From: Alphaproteobacteria bacterium
Lineage (GTDB): Bacteria > Pseudomonadota > Alphaproteobacteria > Sphingomonadales > Sphingomonadaceae
Assembly (NCBI GenBank): GCA_028293005.1
Contig: JAQGLH010000290.1
Span: 1-11,964 of the forward strand
Direction of reading: 5' to 3'
DNA: 11,964 nucleotides
The position numbers were made by a program, and so were the translations under genes. Below are positions 6,512-11,964 of this stretch, piece after piece. Under the pieces are notes generated by a model, which saw nothing but the letters and a program-made list of their open reading frames with translations, did no database searches and was not told the DNA's origin. How positions within the stretch are numbered: the stretch's first letter is position 1; each line of letters opens with the position of its first letter.

Positions 6512-7300
6512 CTAGGGCGCGATGCCGGCGCCAGTCTGCGCCTGGACACCACGCACACTGCGGCTGCCCTGGCGCGGCGGCAGCTCGGGGACCGCTGCAC
6601 CGGCGGCGCCCCCGCTCTTTTCGCGGTGGATGTTTCGCAAGAAGAATTTGAGGCGCAACAATCCAAAAAAATCGAGCATGCGCGGCAATGCCACGTCGCA
6701 CATTGCAGCCGCTTGCTCCTCCGAAATGCGCCCTTCGATCCGCTCCAGGAATTTGCTCGCCTCGTTGCCGGCGAGATACTCGGCCGCTTCGACGTAGAAG
6801 ATAAGGATCTCGGGCGGGAAATCGGCGCTTTCTACGAACCCGGCGCGGCGCATCTGGCCCCAGATCGTGACCAGACGCGCGTCCGTCAGGCTAAGCTTGG
6901 GCTCGCTTTCCTCCTGGATCACTTCGGCCGCGCCGATCTTGTGAAGCGCGCGCGCATCGTCAAGCGCGTGCGGATTGTCCTTGATCAAGCTGGAGATCGC
7001 GACAAGGCTGTTGTCGAGCCCGACTCCGATCGCGACCAGCTCCTCGAGCTGCTGGAACGCACCGGGCTCGATCCGCCGCTCTGTGGCCCGCCCGCGGACG
7101 ATCTCGGCGATCTGGGTCAGTGTCAGCCGGCTCTCGCGTTGCAGCTCGCGGACCGCCAGGATCGCCCTGACATGCTCTTCGCCATAATGGGCGACGTTGC
7201 GCTTTGCGCGCACCGGCTGGGGGATAATTCCAAAGCGGAGGTAGACGCGGACCGTCTCGCGACCGACCCTCGTCCGGGCTTCCAGCTCCTTCATTTTCAT
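6512..7300 (-). CDS. MerR-family transcriptional regulator with long helical C-terminal domain
   Basis: A 262-residue DNA-binding regulator. Residues 1-70 form the MerR winged helix-turn-helix: MKMKELEARTRVGRETVRVY, then LRFGIIPQP, KRNVAHYGEEHVRAILAVRELQ and LTLTQIAEIV. The C-terminal part (about 80-230) is predicted largely helical, without the clustered cysteines of metal sensors, so an organic ligand or protein signal is more likely. The last 35 residues (SGGAAGAAVPELPPRQ onward) are low-complexity. It is longer than classical MerR proteins (about 140 residues). The ATG at 7300 has no Shine-Dalgarno sequence, but a TATACT box ends 6 bases before it, suggesting a leaderless transcript; an in-frame ATG lies two codons on. 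It lies downstream of the cupin gene (242-base gap), same strand. It is a candidate regulator of the catabolic operon or the secreted protein; targets are inferred only from proximity. Confidence 0.85.
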   Translation of the reverse strand: MKMKELEARTRVGRETVRVYLRFGIIPQPVRAKRNVAHYGEEHVRAILAVRELQRESRLTLTQIAEIVRGRATERRIEPGAFQQLEELVAIGVGLDNSLVAISSLIKDNPHALDDARALHKIGAAEVIQEESEPKLSLTDARLVTIWGQMRRAGFVESADFPPEILIFYVEAAEYLAGNEASKFLERIEGRISEEQAAAMCDVALPRMLDFFGLLRLKFFLRNIHREKSGGAAGAAVPELPPRQGSRSVRGVQAQTGAGIAP

Positions 7301-7306
7301 CGGCCG

Positions 7307-7312
7307 AGTATA
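7307..7312 (-). promoter_or_regulatory. -10 box of merR, placed for a leaderless transcript
   Basis: TATACT on the minus strand ends at 7307, six bases before the ATG at 7300, so transcription would begin at or next to the start codon. The region 16-18 bases upstream (near TAGAACA) matches the -35 consensus poorly. GAG-CTATA-CTC forms a small dyad over the box. Confidence 0.4.
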
Positions 7313-7542
7313 GCTCGTTTAAAGACGATGTTCTACAGATGCTGACCTGGGCGTGCCGCATGGCGCGTCTTGCCGCTTACTAACAACCGAAGAATAACCC
7401 AAAAGTCGTCCGCTCCGGTGAATGGCCGTGGCAGTTGCGCCGTGCCAGTTGGACGCACCAGATGCTTGCCTCCCCCCGACCCGGCTGCGCCCTCTGCTTG
7501 ATGTTCATAGCGCTCGCAACGTGCCGGCGCTTGCTCGTGCAG

Positions 7543-7938
7543 CTATTCGGTCGTTCTGCCGTCAAAATGCTCGTGCGCCGCATCGGCATCCGTCTTGGTC
7601 TTGTGAACCGTGGCATCGATATGCTCGGGCGGTCCGTAGATAGTGTAGAGCCGCAATGGCTCGCTGCCGCGGGCGACAACATTGTGGCGCGCTCCCTGCG
7701 GGACGATGATACCGTCGTCGGCTCCCACCTTGTTGCACATCCCGTCGATCCAAATCTCTCCCTCGCCGGCCTCGATCCTGAAGAACTGGTCGCGATCCTC
7801 GTGAACCTCCTCACCGATTTCCTCGCCAGGCTTGATCGACATCAGGACGAGCTGGAGGTTGTGACCGGTGTAGAGCACCCGGCGGAAGTCCTCATTCTCC
7901 TCCGTCAATTGCTCGATGTTCGCGACAAAACCCTTCAT
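7543..7938 (-). CDS. Cupin-domain protein (cupin_2, single domain)
   Basis: A 131-residue single-domain cupin. Motif 1 is GEEIGEEVHEDRDQFFRIEAGEG and motif 2 is GIIVPQGARHNVV. Compared with the classical HxH...E...H metal set, His46 and His85 are present, the second His is Asp48, and the Glu position is near Gln51. The site is therefore altered but could still bind metal; I believe this pattern is common in this subfamily (mannose-6-phosphate-isomerase-like cupins). The frame is open to an upstream Met at 8004, but ATG 7938 is chosen because GGAGGAG sits 7 bases before it and the protein then begins MKGFVANIEQLTEENEDFRR, as relatives do. It lies between the TonB receptor (closed by a strong terminator) and merR, on the same strand as both. 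Its reaction, if any, is unknown. Confidence 0.88.
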   Translation of the reverse strand: MKGFVANIEQLTEENEDFRRVLYTGHNLQLVLMSIKPGEEIGEEVHEDRDQFFRIEAGEGEIWIDGMCNKVGADDGIIVPQGARHNVVARGSEPLRLYTIYGPPEHIDATVHKTKTDADAAHEHFDGRTTE

Positions 7939-7989
7939 CTGACCGCTCCTCCGCTCATTTTCGCGCGCGCCTACTCGGTCAAGCCGGCG

Positions 7990-8011
7990 GCATCGCGCCG
8001 GCAACCGATGC
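7990..8011. repeat. Inverted repeat GCATCG / CGATGC upstream of the cupin gene
   Basis: Six-base perfect arms with a 10-base spacer, about 50 bases before the cupin start codon. It could be an operator for the cupin gene. The rest of 7939-8171 shows no supported gene. Confidence 0.25.
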
Positions 8012-8171
8012 GATAATAGATTGAGGCTGGCACCGGTTCCAGCGATCGGCCGCGGTTACCGCGCGCACGAGAGGGATTGGTCCCGCCACGCGCTGCGCTC
8101 TCCTCCCAGCACGCATCCAGTCTAGTCCGCCAGCGGTTCGATTTTCACCGCTTCGACATGACGCCTCAATG

Positions 8172-8214
8172 CGAAAGGGCGGGCGAGCGGATCGTCCGCT
8201 CACCCGCCCTTTCG
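8172..8214 (-). terminator. Strong hairpin terminator after the TonB receptor gene
   Basis: Arms 8172-8191 and 8195-8214 pair over 19 bases with one mismatch (positions 8184/8202) and a 3-base loop. It begins 18 bases after the receptor stop codon. The minus-strand right arm ends in CCCTTTCG, so the T-run is short, but the stem is exceptionally stable. The symmetry lets it block transcription from either side, isolating the receptor gene from the cupin gene. Confidence 0.85.
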
Positions 8215-8232
8215 GCAACACGATGCGCGCCG

Positions 8233-10506
8233 TCAGTGACGGTAGGAGATCTGCACCGCGATCGTCCTCGGCGGCTCGGTCGACGCGACGAAGGCGGGGA
8301 GCCCCGGGAAGGCATTGGTTGCGAAGCTGATGATCCTCTTTTCGGTGAGATTGCGCCCAATCAGCGCGATCCCAAGACCGGTCGTCTTGTCCTCGATTCC
8401 GAGACGGAGGCCGAGCTTGACGTATTTGCCGGACGGCGGCGTCGGAGAGGTGACAATGTCAGTGAAATACAATTTGCTTCGGAACTCGGCATTGCCGTCG
8501 GCGCTGAGCGTCCAACCGCTCGCCATCTCGTGCGCATAGTTGATGCTGGCGATCCCGCTCCACTTCGGCGCCCGGGTCAAGCGAGCCCGGTCGGTTCCGA
8601 GCGGGTGCCGATTGTAAGCATCCGCATAGGTCGCGTTGACTGCCACGCGCAGCCCCTCGGCAAGCTGATAGGCGCCATCGATTTCGACGCCCTTGGAGCG
8701 CGCGTCCTGATTCCTGACGATGAAGTTGATCCCGCTGAACAACGACGTCTGGTAGCCATCGATGTCGATATGATAGAGCGCGAGATTGAGGTGCGTGCCC
8801 GCGGCGCGACCCCATTTGACGCCAACCTCCATTGTCTTGGCGACCTCGTCGGTGAACTCCGCCGCCCGCGATCCGTCCGGTCTCAGGCTACGAGGATCGT
8901 TGGGGTTGTTGGCGAAGCCGCCGCTCTTGGTGCCTCGGCCGTACGACGCGTAAGCCATGGCGTTGTCCATGAAATCATACGAAAGCGCTGCCGAATAATC
9001 CCAGTTGGTGCTTGAGCGCGACAGCGTGGTCGGCGGGAAGGGCCGGAAGATGGCGGCGACCAGCGCGCCCGGGCGAATAACCCTGCGCGTATAGTCGGCG
9101 CTGCGATCCTCGCTCGTATAGCGGACCGCTCCGTTGAACCTGAGCGCTTCGGTGAAGTAGGCAGTCACCGCGCCGAAGCCTGACCAGGCTTCGGTCGTTT
9201 GGTCGAAGGCGGTGACTTCCGATCCCGTGACCGGTGTCGGGCCGAGGGCAATAGGGAAGACGGCATCCGCGCCGAAATCCATGCCATATTTGTCGTGATA
9301 ATAAAGGCCGCCGGCGACAAGCTCGAACATGCCGATGCGGGGCGTCGAGATCCGCACTTCCTGCGAATAAGTATCGCCGCCCGCCCTGTCCGAGAAGAAA
9401 TAGAAGGGCGCGTTGATGATGGCGTCGAAATTGGTCAGGAACGTGCCCGAGCTGTGCAGATAACCGAACAGCGACGTGAGCGTGTAGCCGTCGCCGAAAT
9501 CGAGGCTCATGTCCGAAACCGCGCGTTCGCTATTGTTGGTAACCACTTCCGGGCCGAACCCGGGCCGCGGCGAAGCACGGTAATGATCGTTGAGCTGCGC
9601 GGTAAAAGCGGGATCGCCCGCCAGCCGGGCCAGGTTCGTGAGCGCCCCGGCATCGCCGCCGGCATAGAGAATCTGCCCGAAAACCTTGTAGGTTTCCTTC
9701 TGATAGGAGGCGTTCCATTCGAAATTGTCGAATGGCTGCCAGCGGGCGCTGATGCGCCCTGCCCGCGTCTTGGTGACGGGCGAATCCTCGTCGAGCAGGT
9801 CGTTGTGCTCCCAGCCCTCCTGGTTGGAGGTACGCGCCGCCATACGTATCGCGAATTTTTCGCCGAACGGCACGTTGACCGCAGCATCGATCGTGTCGGA
9901 GCCAAGCTCGAGCTCATGGGTGTAAGTGGCGTTGAATCCAAACTGGAATTCCGGCCTGCGCGTCGTCAGAACCAGAGCGCCGATCGTCGTGTTCTTGCCG
10001 AGAATGGCCGACTGGCCGCCCTTGACCACCTGAACGTCGGCAATGTCGAACAGCGAGGACGCGTAGTCGCGACCGCGCGGCGCGAACACGCCATTGACGA
10101 ACAATGCCACCGACTGGTCGAACGACTGGTTCGACGGATTCGAGCCGATGCCGCGGATCGCCGCGATCGGGAAGCCGGCAGGCGAGATCTGGATGAGCAC
10201 GCCGGGGGTGACGGTAGGCAGATCGATCGCCGAGGTGATGTTGGCTTTTTCGAAGACCTCGCCCTGCACCAGATTGACGGTGACGGGCGTGTCCTGGATC
10301 GAGATCGAGCGCTTGAGCGCGGTGACGATGATGTCGTTCTGCGCAGTATCCTGCGTGTTGGCAGCCATCGGCGCCGCTTCGACCGGCTCGGCGCCCTGCG
10401 CCGACGCGATCGTTGGCAGGGCTGCCGCTCCGAGCAGCAAAGCCGCACGGGTGATCATGGTCCGGCCGCTCGGACGCGTCTCGATTGGTGAGCTATGAAT
10501 GCGCAA
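8233..10506 (-). CDS. TonB-dependent outer-membrane receptor
   Basis: A 757-residue outer-membrane receptor that takes up a scarce or large solute using TonB energy. A long n-region precedes the signal peptide MITRAALLLGAAALPTIASA (from Met17), with cleavage expected at ASA/Q near residue 36. A TonB-box-like DIIVTAL lies at 58-64. The plug domain runs to about 180 (AIRGIGSNPSNQSFDQSVALFVNGVF, VQVVKGGQSAILGKNTTIG). The rest is a beta-barrel with the usual late motifs (YASYGRGTKSGGFANN, TMEVGVKWG, NLTEKRIISFA) and a terminal strand ending VQISYRH. The start is TTG 10506: GGGAGGGGAAG lies just upstream, while ATG 10458 (Met17) has no clear ribosome site. The GGF-type barrel motifs resemble sphingomonad receptors thought to import organic compounds rather than iron, but the ligand cannot be read off. 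It has its own promoter candidate and terminator, so is probably monocistronic. Confidence 0.94.
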   Translation of the reverse strand: MRIHSSPIETRPSGRTMITRAALLLGAAALPTIASAQGAEPVEAAPMAANTQDTAQNDIIVTALKRSISIQDTPVTVNLVQGEVFEKANITSAIDLPTVTPGVLIQISPAGFPIAAIRGIGSNPSNQSFDQSVALFVNGVFAPRGRDYASSLFDIADVQVVKGGQSAILGKNTTIGALVLTTRRPEFQFGFNATYTHELELGSDTIDAAVNVPFGEKFAIRMAARTSNQEGWEHNDLLDEDSPVTKTRAGRISARWQPFDNFEWNASYQKETYKVFGQILYAGGDAGALTNLARLAGDPAFTAQLNDHYRASPRPGFGPEVVTNNSERAVSDMSLDFGDGYTLTSLFGYLHSSGTFLTNFDAIINAPFYFFSDRAGGDTYSQEVRISTPRIGMFELVAGGLYYHDKYGMDFGADAVFPIALGPTPVTGSEVTAFDQTTEAWSGFGAVTAYFTEALRFNGAVRYTSEDRSADYTRRVIRPGALVAAIFRPFPPTTLSRSSTNWDYSAALSYDFMDNAMAYASYGRGTKSGGFANNPNDPRSLRPDGSRAAEFTDEVAKTMEVGVKWGRAAGTHLNLALYHIDIDGYQTSLFSGINFIVRNQDARSKGVEIDGAYQLAEGLRVAVNATYADAYNRHPLGTDRARLTRAPKWSGIASINYAHEMASGWTLSADGNAEFRSKLYFTDIVTSPTPPSGKYVKLGLRLGIEDKTTGLGIALIGRNLTEKRIISFATNAFPGLPAFVASTEPPRTIAVQISYRH

Positions 10507-11012
10507 GATCTTCCCCTCCCAATTCGCCGTTTCTCGGCTGAATTTGTCATTTTTGGCGATCGATCAGGCATCATAATCTCGGGAAAAGCTCAAGATCAAT
10601 GGCTCAAAACGATTACGCTCTGGCACATGGCTGCTTGCGAGCGTCATTTGATCGGGCAGTTAATAGGCCTGCGAGTCACAAACCGCGTAAATCCGCGCAA
10701 AATGACAGGCTATGATCTCTAGTGATCCTGTCGACATAGCGACGACGGGCGCCGATTTTCGCCGTTGCGTTGCATTATTGCCATGATTCGTTTCGACCCG
10801 ACGCATGACCGGAAGCAAGTCTTCGCGACGACGGCGTGGTCCGGACTACAGGCAAGGCCATCGGGCGCAGCGTTGCAGCAGTTTTGCCAGCTGCACTTGC
10901 CTAAGCCCGTACGCTGTTCGTCGATATTGGAGTATATGCAAAGCGATGGTCAGACCGACGCTTCAACGAACCGCCGGCATTCCGTGGAGCAACATGCGTT
11001 TGGCCGGAAAGA
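10507..11012. other. Intergenic region holding the TonB receptor promoter; no supported gene
   Basis: This 506-base stretch separates the receptor gene from the gene ending at 11013. Short frames exist on both strands, but none has a ribosome site, a recognisable product or a signal peptide. I see no tRNA. Besides the promoter candidate at 10570-10599, there is a small dyad near 10874-10895 (TGCAGC ... GCTGCA). The rest is unexplained and less GC-rich near 10540-10620. Confidence 0.5.
10570..10599 (-). promoter_or_regulatory. Candidate sigma-70 promoter of the TonB receptor
   Basis: On the minus strand TTGATC (10599-10594, 4/6 to consensus) and TATGAT (10575-10570, 5/6) are 18 bases apart. 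The start of transcription would fall near 10563, giving a leader of about 57 bases before the TTG start codon. Confidence 0.5.
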
Positions 11013-11411
11013 CTAGCTTTTGGTGCGCGGGCGATCAGGGCCGCGCCGGTCCTTCGGTCGCTGGCCGCGAGCATCGCCCGGCGCACCCTTGCCGGGGCCC
11101 GCGTTCGGCCGGGGTCGCCGCGGCCCCTCTGACCGCGGCGCCGAACTGCGCAACGGCGGTTTCGCAACCTGACGCGGAGACACCTCATAGCCCTCCTGCA
11201 GGAGCCGTCCGAACGTCATCTTGACCGCATCGCTGATCGCGGCTCGCAGGCTCGGCGGTAGATCGGCGAAGGTGGTATTGGCATGAACCGTGCCGAGATC
11301 GCGCAGCAGCGCATTCGGCAGTCCCTGGGACGCCTTTTTGACCGCCACGATCGCATCGACGACCGCCGAGAAAAGAATTTCCTGCATCACCTGAGTCGCC
11401 GATTTGGTCAT
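11013..11411 (-). CDS. Hypothetical protein with helical N-terminal domain and basic disordered tail
   Basis: A 132-residue protein I do not recognise. Residues 1-80 look like a compact helical domain (MTKSATQVMQEILFSAVVDA, then DLPPSLRAAISDAVKMTFGRLLQEGYEVS). Residues 80-132 are almost entirely Arg, Pro, Gly and Lys (for example RSEGPRRPRPNAGPGKGAPG and PKDRRGPDRPRTKS), disordered and strongly basic, a composition seen in RNA- or DNA-binding tails. There is no signal peptide or membrane segment, so it is cytoplasmic. The ATG at 11411 has a modest AGGA 8 bases upstream. It follows the retropepsin-like gene after 121 bases on the same strand and may be co-transcribed past a hairpin at 11439-11462. 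No link to the catabolic genes is evident. Confidence 0.72.
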   Translation of the reverse strand: MTKSATQVMQEILFSAVVDAIVAVKKASQGLPNALLRDLGTVHANTTFADLPPSLRAAISDAVKMTFGRLLQEGYEVSPRQVAKPPLRSSAPRSEGPRRPRPNAGPGKGAPGDARGQRPKDRRGPDRPRTKS

Positions 11412-11438
11412 CGCTGATCCTATTGGGGTTGAGGCAAG

Positions 11439-11462
11439 GGCCCGAACGTTCGCGTTCGAGCC
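11439..11462 (-). terminator. Hairpin between the retropepsin gene and the hypothetical gene
   Basis: Nine-base arms (GGCTCGAAC and GTTCGGGCC on the minus strand, one G-U pair) flank a 6-base loop. It contains the palindrome CGAACGTTCG (11443-11452). No T-run follows, so it may be a weak terminator, an attenuator or a protein site. Confidence 0.4.
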
Positions 11463-11532
11463 GGTTTCGGGGCGCTTGTCGATGAGAGATTCTCGGCACC
11501 CGTAAAATTCGACTGCAAAGATCCGCGGCGCG

Positions 11533-11964
11533 TCATCGGGTTACGGGCTGCGGATGGTGAGGGACCATCACCAATATATTGTTCTCGACACGCCATGATC
11601 GGAGCTTCGACAGAAAGTTCATACCCAGCACGTCGATGTCGCCGAAGGCCGGTGAGATCACCACCCTCAAATTGCGGGCGGTGATATTGCCGATCTTCAC
11701 CGTGTCGGCCGTCGCGGTCTGCGCGGCGATCGTTCCGTTTGCGGTACGGATCACGATCGGAACGATGTCGACCTGCGGCTCCAGGCCTGCCGCTGCTGCC
11801 GTCCGCGCCGATAGCGCGGTGACGGTCGCTCCGCTGTCGATCAGCATCGGCCGCTCGACACCGTTGATCCGGGCGTTGACCATGAAATGACCGTTGGCCG
11901 CCATGCGGATCCGCAGCTCATTTCCGACCACCTCCTGGCTGTCGAGCTTCAGGCGGCTCATCAG
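11533..11964 (-). CDS. Retropepsin-like aspartic protease, C-terminal part (5' end probably outside window)
   Basis: A single-domain clan AA (retropepsin-like, TIGR02281-type) aspartic protease, expected to act as a homodimer with one Asp from each subunit. The catalytic motif is LIDSGATVTALS with Asp42, counting from the Met at 11961, and the C-terminal VLGMNFLSKL is the family's second landmark. The flap region is FMVNARINGVERP. The frame stays open to the right edge (a Leu codon precedes the Met). Relatives usually carry an N-terminal membrane segment before the conserved stretch (LKLDSQEVVGNELRI), so the true start is probably beyond the window. The domain would then face the periplasm. 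No role in aromatic degradation is apparent; it is likely a neighbouring housekeeping gene. Confidence 0.88.
   Translation of the reverse strand: MMSRLKLDSQEVVGNELRIRMAANGHFMVNARINGVERPMLIDSGATVTALSARTAAAAGLEPQVDIVPIVIRTANGTIAAQTATADTVKIGNITARNLRVVISPAFGDIDVLGMNFLSKLRSWRVENNILVMVPHHPQPVTR

Noticed and set aside
7380..7814. Minus-strand frame overlapping the cupin gene end
   Set aside because: It is out of frame with the cupin, Ser/Arg-rich, and has no ribosome site; a shadow frame.
7939..8004. 22-residue N-terminal extension of the cupin
   Set aside because: The segment is Arg-rich and unlike relatives, and a strong ribosome site precedes the internal ATG at 7938.
9199..10491. Plus-strand open frame of 430 codons
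   Set aside because: It is antisense to the TonB receptor, with low-complexity Arg/Glu composition and no recognisable domain.
10495..10722. Plus-strand frame of 75 codons divergent from the TonB receptor
   Set aside because: No convincing ribosome site or recognisable domain, and its start overlaps the beginning of the receptor gene. It covers the receptor's likely promoter.
10507..11012. A hidden tRNA or small RNA gene
   Set aside because: I found no cloverleaf or TTCRANY-type T-loop, and no promoter-terminator pair bounding a short transcript.

Overview
This is a GC-rich, densely coding stretch that looks like an alphaproteobacterium of the Sphingomonadales (Sphingomonas, Novosphingobium or Sphingobium type). 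The reasons are a Rieske dioxygenase large subunit resembling sphingomonad BphA1f/PhnA1a proteins (from memory, not searched), a TonB-dependent receptor with a sphingomonad-style leader, and a single-domain retropepsin-like protease. All genes but one lie on the minus strand. Many long plus-strand reading frames are antisense shadows caused by high GC.

Layout from right to left, in the direction of most transcription. At the right edge is the C-terminal part of a retropepsin-like aspartic protease (11533-11964), then a small protein of unknown function with a basic, disordered tail (11013-11411). About 500 bases without a convincing gene follow; they hold a candidate promoter for the TonB-dependent receptor (8233-10506). 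The receptor gene is closed by a very strong hairpin terminator (8172-8214). Next come a cupin protein (7543-7938) and a MerR-type regulator (6512-7300) that may be leaderless. A small secreted acidic protein (5911-6186) is the only plus-strand gene. It is divergent from the catabolic operon and convergent with merR.

The left half is a probable five-gene operon reading leftwards from about 5650: Rieske ring-hydroxylating dioxygenase alpha and beta subunits, a zinc-dependent (benzyl-alcohol type) dehydrogenase, a YCF48-repeat beta-propeller exported or anchored across the inner membrane, and an RND/MMPL-family transporter cut by the left edge. The gaps are 57, 130, 101 and 29 bases. I infer that the pathway oxidises a hydrophobic aromatic or alicyclic compound: the TonB receptor could admit it, the dioxygenase and dehydrogenase oxidise it, and the RND/YCF48 pair moves substrate, product or a lipid across the envelope. 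No ferredoxin, ferredoxin reductase or dihydrodiol dehydrogenase is in the window, so electron-transfer partners must be encoded elsewhere.

The most distinctive non-coding structure is the intergenic region 5648-5910. It carries two near-identical 22-base direct repeats exactly 30 bases apart, with two palindromes and a hairpin beside them. This is the likely control region of the operon and possibly of the divergent secreted protein. Several start codons are non-ATG (TTG or GTG) with convincing ribosome binding sites.
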